64,000 nt of DNA from Coenobita brevimanus (taxonomy: Eukaryota > Arthropoda > Malacostraca > Decapoda > Coenobitidae). The DNA is taken from the NCBI GenBank assembly GCA_032717465.1, contig CM064658.1, positions 8,279,895 through 8,343,894 of the forward strand, in the 5' to 3' direction. Below, piece by piece: positions 45,010-57,228 of this stretch. Every line of letters starts with the position of its first letter. The stretch's first letter is position 1. A program made the position numbers and the translations under genes. A model generated the notes under the pieces. That model searched no databases, was not told the origin of the DNA, and was given only the letters and a program-made list of their open reading frames with translations.

Positions 45010-45662
45010 GAGGTAATAGTAATATGCGATAGTAATAGTAATAGACTATTATAGGGTTTTCAAAGTAATAGTAATAGATCACAAGTTCCTGGCTGTATTA
45101 GTAATTGTAATGGTAATAGAAGGCAAAGTAATAAATAAATGTATATTACTTTCCCATTAGACACTTCTTTAAAACCGTTTACCATAATCAGTAAAAACAG
45201 CCTTCTCACCTTGGTTACCTGTTGGCTGCTCTCCAAGTTGCAGGTATACCACGGGAGACCGTGCAGAATGGAGAGTGGTCAACAGGCCATCAGATGATCT
45301 AGACATACTATACTTGTGCACTCCGTGGAACAGCCTCCCAACGATAATGAAAATAAAAACCATTATCAGTTTAATTAATATCGTTATTGTAAATAATGTA
45401 TTAATAGTAATAATAATACTAATAGATGACCAAGTAATAGTAATAGATGAACACTAATTGTACTATAATATAATAGAGAGCAGTTGAAATTAATAGTAAT
45501 AGTGATATTAACAGAAAAAATATCGTTATTGTAAATAATGTATTAATAGTAATAATAATACTAATAGATGACCAAGTAATAGTAATAGTAATAGATGACC
45601 ACTAATTGTACTGTAATATAATAGAGAGCAGTTGAAATTAATAGTAATAGTGATATTAACAG
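45010..45662. repeat. AATAGT-rich repeats with a 142-bp direct duplication
   Basis: Dispersed AGTAATAGTAATAG motifs from 45010. The block starting ATCGTTATTGTAAATAATGT at 45380 repeats at 45522 (period 142 bp) with few differences, up to about 45662. Confidence 0.85.
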
Positions 45663-45754
45663 AAACCAAGTAACAGACCCCATGTCTGACAGGCACATCA
45701 CACTACTACAACCCATTTAGGAGCCGCGATCCCAGTTCGGAAAATTTTGGATAG

Positions 45755-46222
45755 CACCTCGGATGGTGATTTTGTGGATACAGAAAAAGCTTTTGGAAAA
45801 GTCCTGTGGGAAGCAGTAAGCTGGAAATTGAAGAATGGATTTTTGGGTTGGTGTTGCACATGTTGTGTGCAACATGCTTTTTCATGAAAAGAAAGAGTAG
45901 GCTGATTACATATGAGTCAGGGAGTAATAGTAGCCCAATTAAGTATTTCCTGGTCAGGAAGGCTGAAGGGAGGTTAGTGAAGAACGTTAGATTTATAGGG
46001 AGGAAGGAGTGTGTGCTGCAACACAAATTACTGTTATGTTACATGGTTTCATACTAAAGTGGTGTTCATGAAGAAAAAGACAGATGCAGCCATGAGGCAA
46101 ATATGGAAGTTGGAAAACCATGCAGTAAGAGATGTTTTCTATGGCCAAACAGGGATCTGCAGACAGAAGTGTTAATGGTCTGTACAAAGCTTTCAAGAAC
46201 AACTTCTCAAGAGCGTGGATGG
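45755..46222 (+). mobile_element. Small RT fragment and unassigned sequence
   Basis: 45765-45880 reads DFVDTEKAFGKVLWEAVSWK and LKNGFLGW, resembling RT motif A of LINE-D-type elements (VDLEKAFDRVPREV). The rest up to LINE-D copy 2 was not identified. Confidence 0.4.
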
Positions 46223-48345
46223 AAAGGGGGCCCACCAAGACATAAGGTAACATAATTGTGGGATGAGGGTGTAGAAGCCACAGTTAAGAGAAGACTTCCA
46301 GAAATGGAAAAGGATTACTAAAAGAAAGGAATATCTGGCTGTAAAGCATCAGGCTGGAAGGGAAGTACAGAGGGCAAAATCTTAACTTCAGTGACTTTTA
46401 CTGGATAGCTTAATTGTGCTAAAGAGAAGAACGGTGTACTTAAGGTGGCAAAATCGGATGAAGCGAGAAAACAGGTATATCACAGGTGAACAGTGTGCTA
46501 AGAATGAGGAAGGAAAGGTTGGGGTGGACAGTGAGGATATTAATGATGCATGGAAAGAACATTATATCCTAATTAGTTCCTGCATGAGGAGCTCGACTGG
46601 AACGTGAAGGTTTGGAGTCAGCACATCCAGTGTCTGGCCCCTGGCCTTTGATTGATACTGTTACTGCTGACCAGGGCAGTAGGCAAGTGGCAGTTGGGGA
46701 AGGCACCAGGTGTGGTGTGTCTGGGTTGACTGCTGAAATGTTGAATAGCTTAGGCAATATAGAAGTAGGTTTAGTTATTGATGTGATAAATCTGACTATG
46801 TATGTGTGTGATGTTCCAGGTGATGACTGAAGTGTGACAATAAATGTGTATAAGGAGAAGAGTGAAGCCCAAGAAAGAGGAAATTACAGAGACATAAAAC
46901 TTTTGGATGATATAATGAAGGTAATGGAGAGTCCTGGAAGAAATTATAGGGGCATAATATTTTGGATCAGATATTAAAGGTAGCTAAAGGAGAGGGTCCG
47001 GGAAGCAATGATAGGGGAAAGAGTGAATATTGGTGAGATGCAGTTTGGGTTTAGATGAGGCACAGGGACCACTGATGCCATACTCATTATCCGACAGCTT
47101 CAGGAAAAATATTTGGGAAAGAAGAGAGAGCTGTGCTTTGTTTTTGTTGATTCGGAGAAGGTCAACAGAGTTCCTGGGGAGGTGCTGAGGTGGACAATGA
47201 GAAAGCTTGGGGTAAAAAAAATGCCTGGTCAGAGTGAATGGTGGCATGCATCACGGGTAGGTCTTGAGCCCCTTATTGTTTGTCAGAATGCTTGAAGCTC
47301 TCTCACATGATTTAAAAAATGGATTCCGATTGCAGATGTTGTATGATGATGACTGTGGTCGTTGTGGTGAATGAAATGGAGGTCAAGGATAGATTTAAGA
47401 ACTGGAGGGATGGAATGGGGGTACAAGAGTTTGAGAGTAAATGCAGATAAAACAAAAGTGAATACCGGTATATTTAGGTCTGGTGGCAGTAGCTACTGTC
47501 AGGGCAAAGGGTGTGTGGCCATGTGCAGTTTGCCACAAGGATGTGGGAGGTAACCCCGTCTTGTGCAGTATTTGTGATAAGTTGGTGCATACGAAAGTAC
47601 GGTAGCTAGTGGTACAGTATTAGTCATGCTAAGAAATAATGCTGATTTCATATGCGTGGTATGTCAGGGAGAGGCTGTACAGATTGTGAGGCATGAAAGG
47701 ATTATTCTTGCTGGAAAGTATGCTGAGTATGTGGAGGAGTCTTATTTCGGAGACATGTTGTGTGCTGGAGGTGGGGTTGGAGATACGTAAAGAGTGGTTG
47801 GAGGAAGCTGACTGAGCTGTTGCCTCTCCTGGTATTGAAAGGGCCCTCCCTCCAGGTGTAGGGGTCCTTCTATGCAGCATGTGTTAAGAATGTAACGCTT
47901 TATAGCTGTGAAACCTGTGTAGTAAAGGAAAGGGATACTCATAAGCTTAACCGTACACAAATGATATTGATCTGATGGATGTGTTGAGTGTCCTTCAATG
48001 AGAGGTCTGGGGCATTAGGATTGTGGTTGAAGAGTTGAGAGGAAGGATGAGACTTGAATGTACAGTATTGCGATGAGATGGGGTAGACCAAGATAGTTTC
48101 GGCATTTTGAGCGGATGGAAGATGACAACTGGGTGCAGAGGCTGGGAGGTGTGAAACTCTATGGCCGGGTTGCGAGAGACAGACCCCAAAAGTCCTGAGA
48201 CGAGGTCATGGAGTGTGGCTTCAGGGATAAGGGACCGAATAGAGAGGCTGGCATATATAGAGCAATGTGCAGCGCTGCCATTGTGTGACCAAAACCGATG
48301 CATGAAAGGATATTGGAGCCTGTTTAAGTGAAACGAAACAAAACA
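46223..48345 (+). mobile_element. LINE-D copy 2, heavily decayed
   Basis: Plus-strand copy with the same blocks as 7820-9770: QNRMKRENRYITGEQCAKNE (46450), DSEDINDAWKEHY, GVSGLTAEMLNSLGN (46720), GNYRDIKLLDD (46890), GEMQFGFR followed by a stop (47035), LCFVFVDSEKVNRVPGEVLR (47130), LRVNADKTKV (47430), a broken zinc finger (MCSLPQGCGR frame-shifted, about 47510-47610), ESYFGDMLCAGG (47740) and a 3' end with GAAACGAAACAAAAC (48330). More stops and frameshifts than copy 1. Confidence 0.8.
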
Positions 48346-48389
48346 TAATTGGTAAGGTCACTATGTTTGAGTCAAAAGAACAATGATAA

Positions 48390-48670
48390 GTTTGAGATAA
48401 GATCAGGGTATATCAAGGGCCAGATCTGAGGCAGCCTACGTTCATAATATAGTAGTTATAAACAGAAGCTGTGGCTAATGAGTCAAAATTAAATAGACTG
48501 GGTCAAGGTTAAATAAAACTCAGTTAGTGTAAGTTAATACTAAAGAAAAATAATCAGTGTCCTTTACAGAATACAGGATGGAAAATCACACACAATAATC
48601 CAACAAAAATAATCCAAGTCCTTTAAAGAACAGCACTGAGAAAAACAGTATAAACAAGACAGTCCTTTAA
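48390..48670. repeat. Direct repeat, left copy, disrupted by the piggyBac-like element
   Basis: Contains GGGTATATCAAGGGCCAG, TTATAAACAGAAGCTGTGGC and units around CCTTTAAAGAACAGCACTGA and AACAAGACAGTCC. The same order recurs at 50481-50960. The TTAA at 48667-48670 is the insertion site of the DNA element. Confidence 0.7.
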
Positions 48671-50480
48671 CCCCTAAACAGCGGGATTGTTTTGCTTTGA
48701 CTTGCGTGTCCCGCGGTCATATTCGCGCTCCGACAGACTCTAAAAATATTTGCCAAAAATCAGTTATTAGTTCTAGATTATTAAAATTACATATGCCTAT
48801 GGCACATACCTTCAGCTTTCTCCTGGGATGTTTGTTGAGCCTTCGTCGAGTACCGTAGGACTTGTGGAGACCTCTGAAGTTGGGTAACGAAGTCTCCACT
48901 TTACACTTCCCGACAACCCGTAATATGATTACCACAGCCTGATTTTATCACTAGAAACACTATTCTATGATTCTCAAATAGTTTGGAATCCATACTCAAA
49001 AAAAAGAAAAAAAGAAAAAAAAAAACTGTGAAAGCACTGAAATTACGAGCCCTTATGACCTTCCCACTTCCGATCGTTCGCTGCTGGTGTTCTGTCATTT
49101 ATTATTCATAAAAACACTCACAGTTTATATTTCTATATAACACTTATATATATCTTCAGTCTTTATCCGTAAGTTTCCTTCAGTAATAGTAGTTTATTGT
49201 CACTGTAGGCATTCACTTTCAGTAAAATACGTAGCATTCACTTTCTCGTCCTGTATACTAGCGTTGAGAGTGAATCTGTCACTTTCACCTTCACTTTCAT
49301 AACTCATAATATTCATACATGCTAGAGTGAAACTTTCACTTTCATTACTGCTAGTATATATACTCGTATTCTTATATTACTACTCATTTACATTTCTATT
49401 TACATTCTCTATTTTATTTACATTATTTACATTTCTATTTTATTTACACTGTTAGGCACTGTCACTTGCAGTAACTTATAAAACTATTTTCCACTGTTCA
49501 CTTATATTTACATTCATTGCTTTCACTTGCTGTTTACATATTATTTACATTTCCACTTGTACTGTTTTACTCACCAGAAAGATCGTAGTCACTCTCTATC
49601 ATTTTCATTGACAAATTACCCAGTTCACATTCCACAGCACTCACTTATCCCTTTACCTCTTTCCACACGAGGTTTAGTAGGGGGTAGAGGTCACAGGGCC
49701 CTTTGCATGGGGCTAAAAAGGGGCGGAATTTGACAGGCGCGAATCTGACGTGCTTCCACCCTGAAAGATGACAGTAAACTGAATACAGTGTGTGGTGGCC
49801 TGCCTAGGGGAAGTGCAGTGCAGCCAATCTCAGCCTGATGACAGCTGCTAATATATACGCTATGAAATGATTGGCAGGAAATCTAGACAATACATACCAG
49901 TAATAAATTAGGTAGTTCCAGGTGAATGTAAATATTACTTTGGCTTCTCCCTTCCCTCCTTATATATATTTTTATTACGAGAATAGATTATACGGCATAT
50001 TTCAACGGGAAATAAACAGTGAAAATTAGCAAACGAGTGCACGTGAGGTGTTGTCAGGTGATAATTAGCCAGATCCAGGTGTATGGCACTATCACTTACC
50101 TTATTTCTTTTTTGTATATATTATTTGGTATGAGAATAGGGCATAGGGCTTATTTCAATGGATGAAATCAGTGGAAAATTCCAGGGAAGATTTACTTAGC
50201 GTAGCACGGCCTGGCAGAGGAGAGGAGAGGGTAATGGAGGGGAGGTAGGGAGGGGAGTCAAGAACGGGGAGAAATGGCTAAATTGTCAACAATGGATGGG
50301 AGTATAGATGAGATTAGGAGTGCTGACTAGTGTTGGACATTGGCAGTACTGATAGATGAGACAAGCCACCACTTGAAAGCCCAGGCGAATTCAAAATAAC
50401 ACAGAATCACAAAAGTGACACCCCGCGGTAGGATCCCTTGCTCCCAAGCATCACGAAAGTGACGCCCCGCGGTTAAGGGG
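48671..50480. mobile_element. piggyBac-like non-autonomous element (1.81 kb) at TTAA
   Basis: Flanked by TTAA at 48667-48670 and 50481-50484. Terminal inverted repeats: CCCCTAAACAGCGGG at the left and CCCCTTAACCGCGGGG as the reverse complement of the right end. A subterminal GTGACACCCCGCGG/GTGACGCCCCGCGG pair lies near the right end and GTGTCCCGCGGTC near the left. The sites flanking the TTAA fit together as one copy of the surrounding CCTTTAAAGAAC repeat, showing precise insertion. No transposase was recognised. Much of the interior is low-complexity (TTTACATT, CACTTTCA). Confidence 0.78.
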
Positions 50481-50985
50481 TTAAAGAACGGCACTGAGAT
50501 AAACATAAACAAGACAGTCCTTTAAAGAACAGCCTGACAAAAACAAAATAAACAAGACAATCCTTTAAGGAATGGTGAAAAAAACAATTTCTGCATGAGT
50601 AACAAGAGAAGTGTTAGAGTCAGAGGCTCCAACAATGATGAGTCATGGGTTACCATCAGGGTATATCAGGGGTCAGTCCTGGGCCAATAATTGCTGTTCA
50701 TAATGGTTATAAATAGATGCTGTGGCTGGTGAGTCAATATCATAAGGAAAGGGTCAGGGTTAAATAAAATCCAAGTTGTGTAAAGTGAATATAAGAGAAC
50801 AATAATATAAGTCCTTTATTGAATACAAATAAGAAAAGCTGACACGATTAAAGAACAAAAATAACCATGGCCCTCTAAAGAACAGCATTGAGAAAAAACA
50901 AAATAAACAAGACAGTCTTTAAGGAACACTGAAAACCAAACAATTCAAGAGCAAACACAAAAAATAAAACGACCAAACATATTCA
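50481..50985. repeat. Direct repeat, right side, AATAAA on the minus strand
   Basis: Continuation of the repeats interrupted at 48671: TTAAAGAACGGCACTGAG, AACAAGACAGTCC units, then GGGTATATCAGGGGTCAG and ATAAATAGATGCTGTGGC at 50657-50720. The minus strand downstream of the retropepsin frame carries CAATAAAGGAC at about 50812-50822, a possible polyadenylation signal for that frame. Confidence 0.6.
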
Positions 50986-50988
50986 AGA

Positions 50989-51480
50989 TTACTCCTCCTC
51001 CTCATCTCTTAATACTCTATATTCGGACAAGATCACACCTTCCTCGGTAACCGAGATCCTTGCATAATTCGAAATCACAGTTAACCCAAACACTGAATAA
51101 TTCGTGTCATTTATCACATGAACAGTACTCATACTGGTATGATTGCCAAGCCTGATGGGAACCATTCCAACACTTTGCTTATATATTTTACAATGGCCCC
51201 ACATTACACACTGAATGAGGGGGGGTTCCAACTGTTTTAATTTGATACCACACTTTTTGGCATCACGTGACAGCATGTCTACTCCGACAGTACCAGCATC
51301 AATGTGCCCCTCCACCTCAACGTCATTGATGCTAAACACAGCAGTTTTTGGCTAAGCCATTTTTGGTAATGACATGGCATGCTCAAAAAGTACATGCATA
51401 GTCTCAGGCTCCGGATAGTTGATTATCTGACACTTATAATTTATCAGTATATCCATACCCAGTAATGGGGCATCAGACTG
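50989..51480 (-). pseudogene. Tandem retropepsin-like (aspartic protease) domains with one in-frame stop
   Basis: Minus-strand frame. First comes the end of one protease domain, APLLGMDILINYKCQIINYP, matching the (L)LG.D.L..Y...I.. C-terminal signature. After an in-frame TAG (51352-51354) a second domain follows, with VEVEGHIDAGTVGVDMLSRD (the catalytic D[T/S]G triad position as DAG), KCGIKLKQL, and its own C-terminal signature SVFGLTVISNYARISVTEEG. It ends EYRVLRDEEEE. The fold family is recognisable from these paired signatures, but the DAG and the stop make activity doubtful. The first domain is cut at its N-terminal side by the LINE-F RT (51481). It could come from an LTR element or a captured host protease; no RT of that type follows. 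Confidence 0.6.
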
Positions 51481-52574
51481 GAAGGAGCTGAGGCATTCTG
51501 AGGTACCTTTGCCCACAGTGTAGGCGAAGATGTGGTTGCATCGGGGGGGTAGTGACCAAGTCAGACGGTGGAGAACCATACGCTTAGCAGTTTTGCCGAG
51601 ACAACTGAGAAGGGAGATAGGACGGGGGTTGTTAGGGCCGTTATGTTTAGGGATGGGATGTGTCACAGGACGCTTCCTCTGCGAGGGTACACGGCCGAGA
51701 GTCCAGGAGTGGTTGAGGAGGTCGAGGAAGGCCTTCTCAGCCACTGGACCCGCATGTGAAAGTATGCTGTAAGTAGTCCCATCTGAACCTGGAGTGGTGT
51801 CGGTACTAGTTTTGTAGGTGTGTGTTAGCTCGTGTAGGGTGAAAGGGCAGTCTGTCTTGGCTGGGCTGTTTTTACAAGTGTGGATCAGGTGTGTTCTGTG
51901 TTGGTGTAGGTCTTATTGTTTGCGTCTGGTGGAGGGTGGGAGTTGTTGGGGGGAGGTTCTAAGGGCAAAGGCCTCAGTCATGTCAACTTCCCCATAGGGG
52001 TCGGGAATGGGCAGTGGGAGGGCTAGAGCCCGCCTTCAGTTTCCTCCAAATAGACCCAAGATTGGTGTGAGCCCCCAGAGATTGGCACCACTCCAGCCAT
52101 TTCTGCTCTTTTATGCTGTTTTCCTCTGCTATAGAGTGCCTGATAACACTCTGGAGATATCCTAGTGCGTCGGGGGTAGGGTTGGAGCGGTAGATCTTTT
52201 TTAGCCCTGTTTAGCTGGTGGTTGAGTTCTTTGACTCTATGGTCTTTGTGGTCTTTGTGGTAGTGTTTTGGAGGACAGGTGATGGGGATTGCTGTGTCTG
52301 CCGCGGCCTGGAAAGCCTCAGTGATTTAGTTGGCGTGGCTATCAAGGTCAGGTGAGGTGTCTAGGGTAAGGAGGTGGTCCAGTGTGTTTATAAATAAGCC
52401 CCAGTTTGCTCGTTTCGTGTTCCATCGTGAGGGGGGGCCCGGGGGGTTTCGGGAGGGGAGTGATTCCTAGGGAGCAGAGGATGGCGTGATGACCTGACAT
52501 TAAGGTGGGGTGGATCTCCCAAGTGGATCGAGTAGCCAGGGTGGAGGAAGCAAGGGAGAGATCCAGCCTACCTC

Positions 52575-53093
52575 CTAGTAGGTGTGTAGGGAGTTGGTGT
52601 TATTAAGGAGGGATATGGTCGGGGTTTCTGCCAGAACAAGAGCTATGTGGCGTCCTGTTGAGTTGGCTGAACTGCGGGACCCGAGGCACACATGGTGGGC
52701 ATTCATGTCCCTCCCTGTGAATATTTCCTCTGATTGTGAGACGGAGAAAAGCTCCCCCAGGTACAGGTCAGCTGTTGGCGAATGATATACGTTGAAAATT
52801 TTGAGGTTTCCATTCGCCAAGGTAAGTTCTACTCCCTGAATTTCAGCCCTGGATCCGCAGGCTGGGAAGGGGTCGATGGCTACTGCAGGGACGTGATATT
52901 TAACGAGGATGGCACAGCCTCGGGGACCGCCACGAGCACAGAGAAGAAGGAAGGGGGTGAAACCCTGCAACCGCAGTGGCTGGCACTTAATTAGAAGTGT
53001 TTCCTGCAGAAGGAAGACGTTGATGTTGTCTTTGTGGGCAGCTTCCTTGGGCAGGGAACGTTTTGCAGAGGCACCATGGATGTTCCACTGCAC
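52575..53093 (-). pseudogene. LINE-F endonuclease fragment
   Basis: A 172-codon frame of an APE-type endonuclease: MQWNIHGASAKR (N-terminal W/N motif), INVFLLQETLLIKCQPLRLQ (the catalytic QET), GGPRGCAILVKYHVP, IFNVYHSPTADL (the usual VY.P) and FTGRDMNAHHVCLGS, where the expected GDFNAHH reads GRDMNAHH. It stops after NNTNSLHTY, before the SDH motif region. The adjacent frames continue with SLASSTLATRSTWEIHPTLM and SGHHAILCSLGI (SDH to SGH). It nicks target DNA in intact relatives; here it is broken. Confidence 0.75.
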
Positions 53094-54051
53094 TATGCGG
53101 AGAAAGGTGGAAGGAGAGGTGATTTGCTGTGAGGTAGAGGGGTGGGTTGCGGTGCTCAGGTCCCTTCGGCTGGTGGAGTGGATGTGGGGAGTGGTGATCT
53201 GGATCGAGGTCTCCCTCTCTTCCAGGAGGGGGAGTGGTGTCGGTGATGGGGGGCTCCTGCATGTTTGCTCAGGTGTTCTTGAGGCCTGTAGATGGAGACT
53301 GAGCGGCTTCTGCTTCTGGGGTCCTGTGACGTATGTGTTGCACGGGATCGTGAGTTTTGGCGGTGTCGGTGACGTGGCTGATGGGCGGTGGCTTGGTTGG
53401 ATGGAGGTTTCTGGGGGTTTGAGTGGCGCCTGTGGTGTGTGGGCAGCTGGGGGCAGGTCTTCGGGGGTGGTGTTGGTCCGATCTGGATGCTTGATCCATT
53501 GTTGTATTGATTGGTGAGTTACCTGGAGGAGGGGTTTGGGGTCGATTTGTTGTCCCAGGATCCTTCCGAGTTCCTTTGCTATTGTAATGCATAGATGGCG
53601 GCCTAGGGATCGGAAGTCCTCTATGCTGATGGTGGCGTGGCCTGGGGGAGGAGTGGTGTCTGGTGAGGTTTAGGCGCAGGAGTCTAGGATGGTCTGTGTG
53701 CTGGCGTCGGTGTGTTGTGGGGTTGGGGGGGGGGTTTGCGTGGTGGCTGTGAGGTTCAAGTGCGTGATTGGCGAGATAGGTTCCCCCGGGGGTGGAGAGC
53801 CACCATTGGAGATGGGGTGGGGGTACGTACGGGGGGGGAGGGAAACTCGGTGGGCTGTGGAGGAGGGGGACGGGGAGACGAGGGTCGGGGGGTATCGAGG
53901 GGCACGCCCCAAGCACAGGTGGTCGGAGGGGCTAGGATGCAGGGAGGTGATCTTGGACCCAAAGCATCTCCCTCTCCATCCCCCACTGCACACGTTCCTT
54001 CCTGGCAGGGGAGGCTTTGTTCCAGGCATGGTGCTTCCCGCCGCAGTCCGG

Positions 54052-55168
54052 TCAATGCGCAGCGACCCGCTGCTGGGCCTTGAATTTGTTTAGGCAGTCC
54101 TGGGTGGCATGGCGGCCGCTGCACATGACGCAAACCAGGCTGCGGGAGCAGCGTGACTGGTGGTGTCCATCCTGCTGGCAATGGAAGCAGCGTAGGGGTT
54201 CTGGGATATAGGGGCGTAGGTGGTATGAGCCCCATCTTGCTAGATCGAGAAGTGGGGGCACAGGTCCCCTGATCGTGACAATAACTTGCCTGGTGTCCTG
54301 TCCCTGTACATTGCATCGCTGGGCAATTTCGGCTGAGTCGTGATCTAGGACTGCCGCCATGGGAAAATTTGTACGATATTTAGTGAGGACAAATTTGTGC
54401 AGGGTGAGGTTAGGGTCCCGTCTCTGAATGTTAATGGGTTTTCCGGCAACAGTGTCCAGAGTGAGGAGAATGTCGTGAGAGGCGTCATCAAGGGGAACGA
54501 TGGCAGTGTCCTGATTTCTGAGCTGAACCGTCTCGAACTTCAGGGAAGGGTGTGCTGTAGCAACGGCGTTGGTGATGTCATACGTGGAGGAAAAGTTCTC
54601 ACTGGGAGTGATGATGAAGGTGAGGAAGCTAAGTGGCAGGAGGGGTCGGTATCCGCAGGCGGGTGGAGGCCCGGGGGTGGGGGTGGTGGGGGGGGGAGGT
54701 GCGGTTATGGAGCTCAGAGGATGAGGAAGTGGGGGGCCCGGGGGGGCAGGTGGTCTTGGCAGCAGGGCGTCGTTTCGTTTGTACCAGGGTGAAGCCATCG
54801 GCATCGTCAGTGGGTGGGGCGGGGTCTAAGGCGGTGGTCTCGGAGGCCCTGGGGGTGTGGCTTGGGTCTGGCGCTGGTTTGGAGGTCATGGCAGAGGCAG
54901 AGTCACGATCCACTTTATCAGAGTCAAGGTCAGTATCCATAGCCGGGGTAGAGTCGAAAAAATCGTCTGGATCACAATCTGGACCAGTGAGACAGGGTTT
55001 CTTGGCCTGGGATGTCTTAGGGGAAGACGTTAGAGCAGGGCTGGGTGGAGGCTCCTTGCTACAGACAGACGGACATGCAGACACAGAGCTTGAAAAATGA
55101 AAGAAATAAAGTAAAATAAAATATAAATAAAATGAATGAGTAAAAGGGGGATAGGTGAAGGAGTACAA
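54052..55168 (-). pseudogene. LINE-F ORF1 gag-like protein, frameshifted
   Basis: Two overlapping frames. 55168-54629 gives an acidic, Ser/Pro-rich N-terminus (DDFFDSTPAMDTDLDSDKVD, DGFTLVQTKRRPAAK). 54804-54052 gives the RNA-binding part: ENFSSTYDITNAVATAHPSL, RRDPNLTLHKFVLTKYRTNF, GSYHLRPYIPEPLRCFHCQQ, DGHHQSRCS, VCVMCSGRHATQDCLNKFKA. The YIPEPLRC..C...GH....C and C..C...H....C patterns are the CCHC zinc knuckles of jockey/I-type gag proteins, which coat the element RNA. The frames overlap by about 170 bases in a proline-rich, G/C-homopolymer region, where a single slip would explain the break. Confidence 0.75.
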
Positions 55169-55776
55169 GAACTGAAGAAATAAGAAAATACAAAAAGAAA
55201 CTAGAGCGGGAGGTAGAAGACTGGTAAAAAAATAATAATAAAATAAGTAAAAGAAGAGGTACTAGAACTGACGAGAAGGAGCGAACTGAGCAAAAAAAGC
55301 AAGCTCTCCGGCGGTTCCCTACAGTGACGGGGGCCTAACTCCCCACCCTCTAGAGGGTGTCGAAGAAGACCCCGTCACTGCCCCGTGAGGGACTTACCTA
55401 ACCTAGCCCTAACAGTGCCAACCCTTGTTGCCTCCTATAACCAGGCCTCTAAGGCCTCCCCTTCGTGGAGATACCCTAACGGTATTCCTTCAGGGTCCGG
55501 CGTCGTACTACGGCAGGGACTCTAAGGTGGCAGCCGGAGAGTAGCTGAAAAGGAAAAGAAAGGAAAAAAACTGAAAAGAATGAACGGGAGAGAAACGATA
55601 GGAGCCAAGACAGACTCGAAAAAGCTCTGTGAGTGGCGATGAAGTGGCTGGGAAAGTCTATGGGGACTGCAACCCACGTTTCACTATGGTGGACGAGATG
55701 TTGCCAGTTGAGAAGTAGGGCTGGGTGTGTGTATAATTCTTAGTGATGAAAACATACACAGCGTGCATGCCGACTT

Positions 55777-55780
<4 letters not shown>

Positions 55781-55816
<36 letters not shown>
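55781..55816. repeat. (AAT)n microsatellite
   Basis: About twelve ATA/AAT units. The poly-Tyr frame antisense to it is an artefact. Confidence 0.95.
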
Positions 55817-55819
<3 letters not shown>

Positions 55820-56099
55820 TCTGATAGTACTAAACTTAATGCACTAAACCCAGCATATTTCTGAACAGACAAGCGGTGATGAAAACGCACGATGCCGAAA
55901 ATGTGCTGGAAAAGAGAGGAGAGAAGAGAGTGACAATACCTCCCACCACCACCACAACTACTACCATTACAACTACTACCATTACAACTACCACCATTTT
56001 GCTTCTGGTTACTCCTTTGGTCGTAGGTAGGTTAGTGAAGTGACAGGCTGTTTGAAAGGACGGGTATTCGGTCCGTGGGTGGGGTAGGAATAGGTTGGG

Positions 56100-56265
56100 G
56101 ATTTAAATCAGGTTATAACAGACTTTACTGATCTTCCACAAAACACCCCTGCTGAGATAGTAAGATAGTCCCTGCGTGAATTCAGTATGGACGGTTAAAT
56201 TTGTGCCCAAGTGGTGATATGTCCAAAAAACACCCTTGCTAATACCATCACACCACTGGCAGCAG
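56100..56265 (+). mobile_element. Diverged SINE-T body fragment
   Basis: AGACTTTACTGATCTTCCAC, CAGTATGGACGGTTAAATTT and CCAAGTGGTGATATGTC follow the order of the SINE-T body (GGACTTTACTGATCTACCAG, TTATGGACGGTGGGTG, GAAGTGGTGACATGTAG). A second partial CACCCTTGCTAATACCATCA copy follows at about 56228. The tRNA head and A tail are missing. Confidence 0.55.
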
Positions 56266-56302
56266 GGGTCCAACTGGCACTCACCCTGGACGTCCAACAC
56301 AC

Positions 56303-57132
<830 letters not shown>

Positions 57133-57140
57133 AACCAACG

Positions 57141-57228
57141 CATCTTCACCGCCGGCAACCTTACAAGAGCGACCTCCTGGACATCAATAAGTGGCATGAA
57201 GTCACCTACGCTGGCACCGATGTCAACT
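57141..57228 (+). CDS. Candidate internal exon (unidentified)
   Basis: The frame HRRQPYKSDLLDINKWHEVT and YAGTDVNFR ends at AGA directly before GTAAGACTG, a consensus-like donor. The phase-0 end fits the phase-0 start of the candidate exon at 58053. The KWHEVTYAG wording is protein-like, but no family can be named. No clear acceptor is seen on its left, where the inverted repeat ends at 57132. Confidence 0.25.

Larger units (their letters stand above)
51481..55600 (-). mobile_element. LINE-F (jockey/I-superfamily LINE: gag, endonuclease, partial RT)
   Basis: Minus-strand element, GC-richer than its surroundings. Order: 5' UTR-like sequence (about 55600-55170, with CCCTACAGTGACGGGGGCC), ORF1 gag with zinc knuckles (55168-54052, frameshifted), a proline-rich stretch, the endonuclease (53093-52575), a linker, and an RT fragment ending at 51481 (LDLLNHSWTLGRVPSQRKRP, THPIPKHNGPNNPRPISLLS, CLGKTAKRMVLHRL, SAYTVGKGTSECLSSFQ-like). 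The RT stops before motif A, where the retropepsin sequence begins, so the 3' half is lost. Confidence 0.8.

Noticed and set aside
44140..45010. Terminal inverted repeats for the mariner remnant
   Set aside because: Short similarities at both sides were no better than expected by chance.
49140..49620. CRISPR-like or regulatory repeat array
   Set aside because: Irregular TTTACATT and CACTTTC low-complexity sequence without fixed repeats or spacers, in a eukaryotic context.
48390..50960. Pair of LTRs around an LTR retrotransposon
   Set aside because: The direct repeats at 48.4 and 50.7 kb first looked like LTRs, but the interval is a piggyBac-like element at TTAA, and the repeats are made of smaller CCTTTAAAGAAC units.
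53269..54093. Pro-rich and Gly-rich frames on both strands
   Set aside because: GC-rich repetitive composition around LINE-F ORF1/ORF2. Only the zinc-knuckle and endonuclease frames show family motifs.
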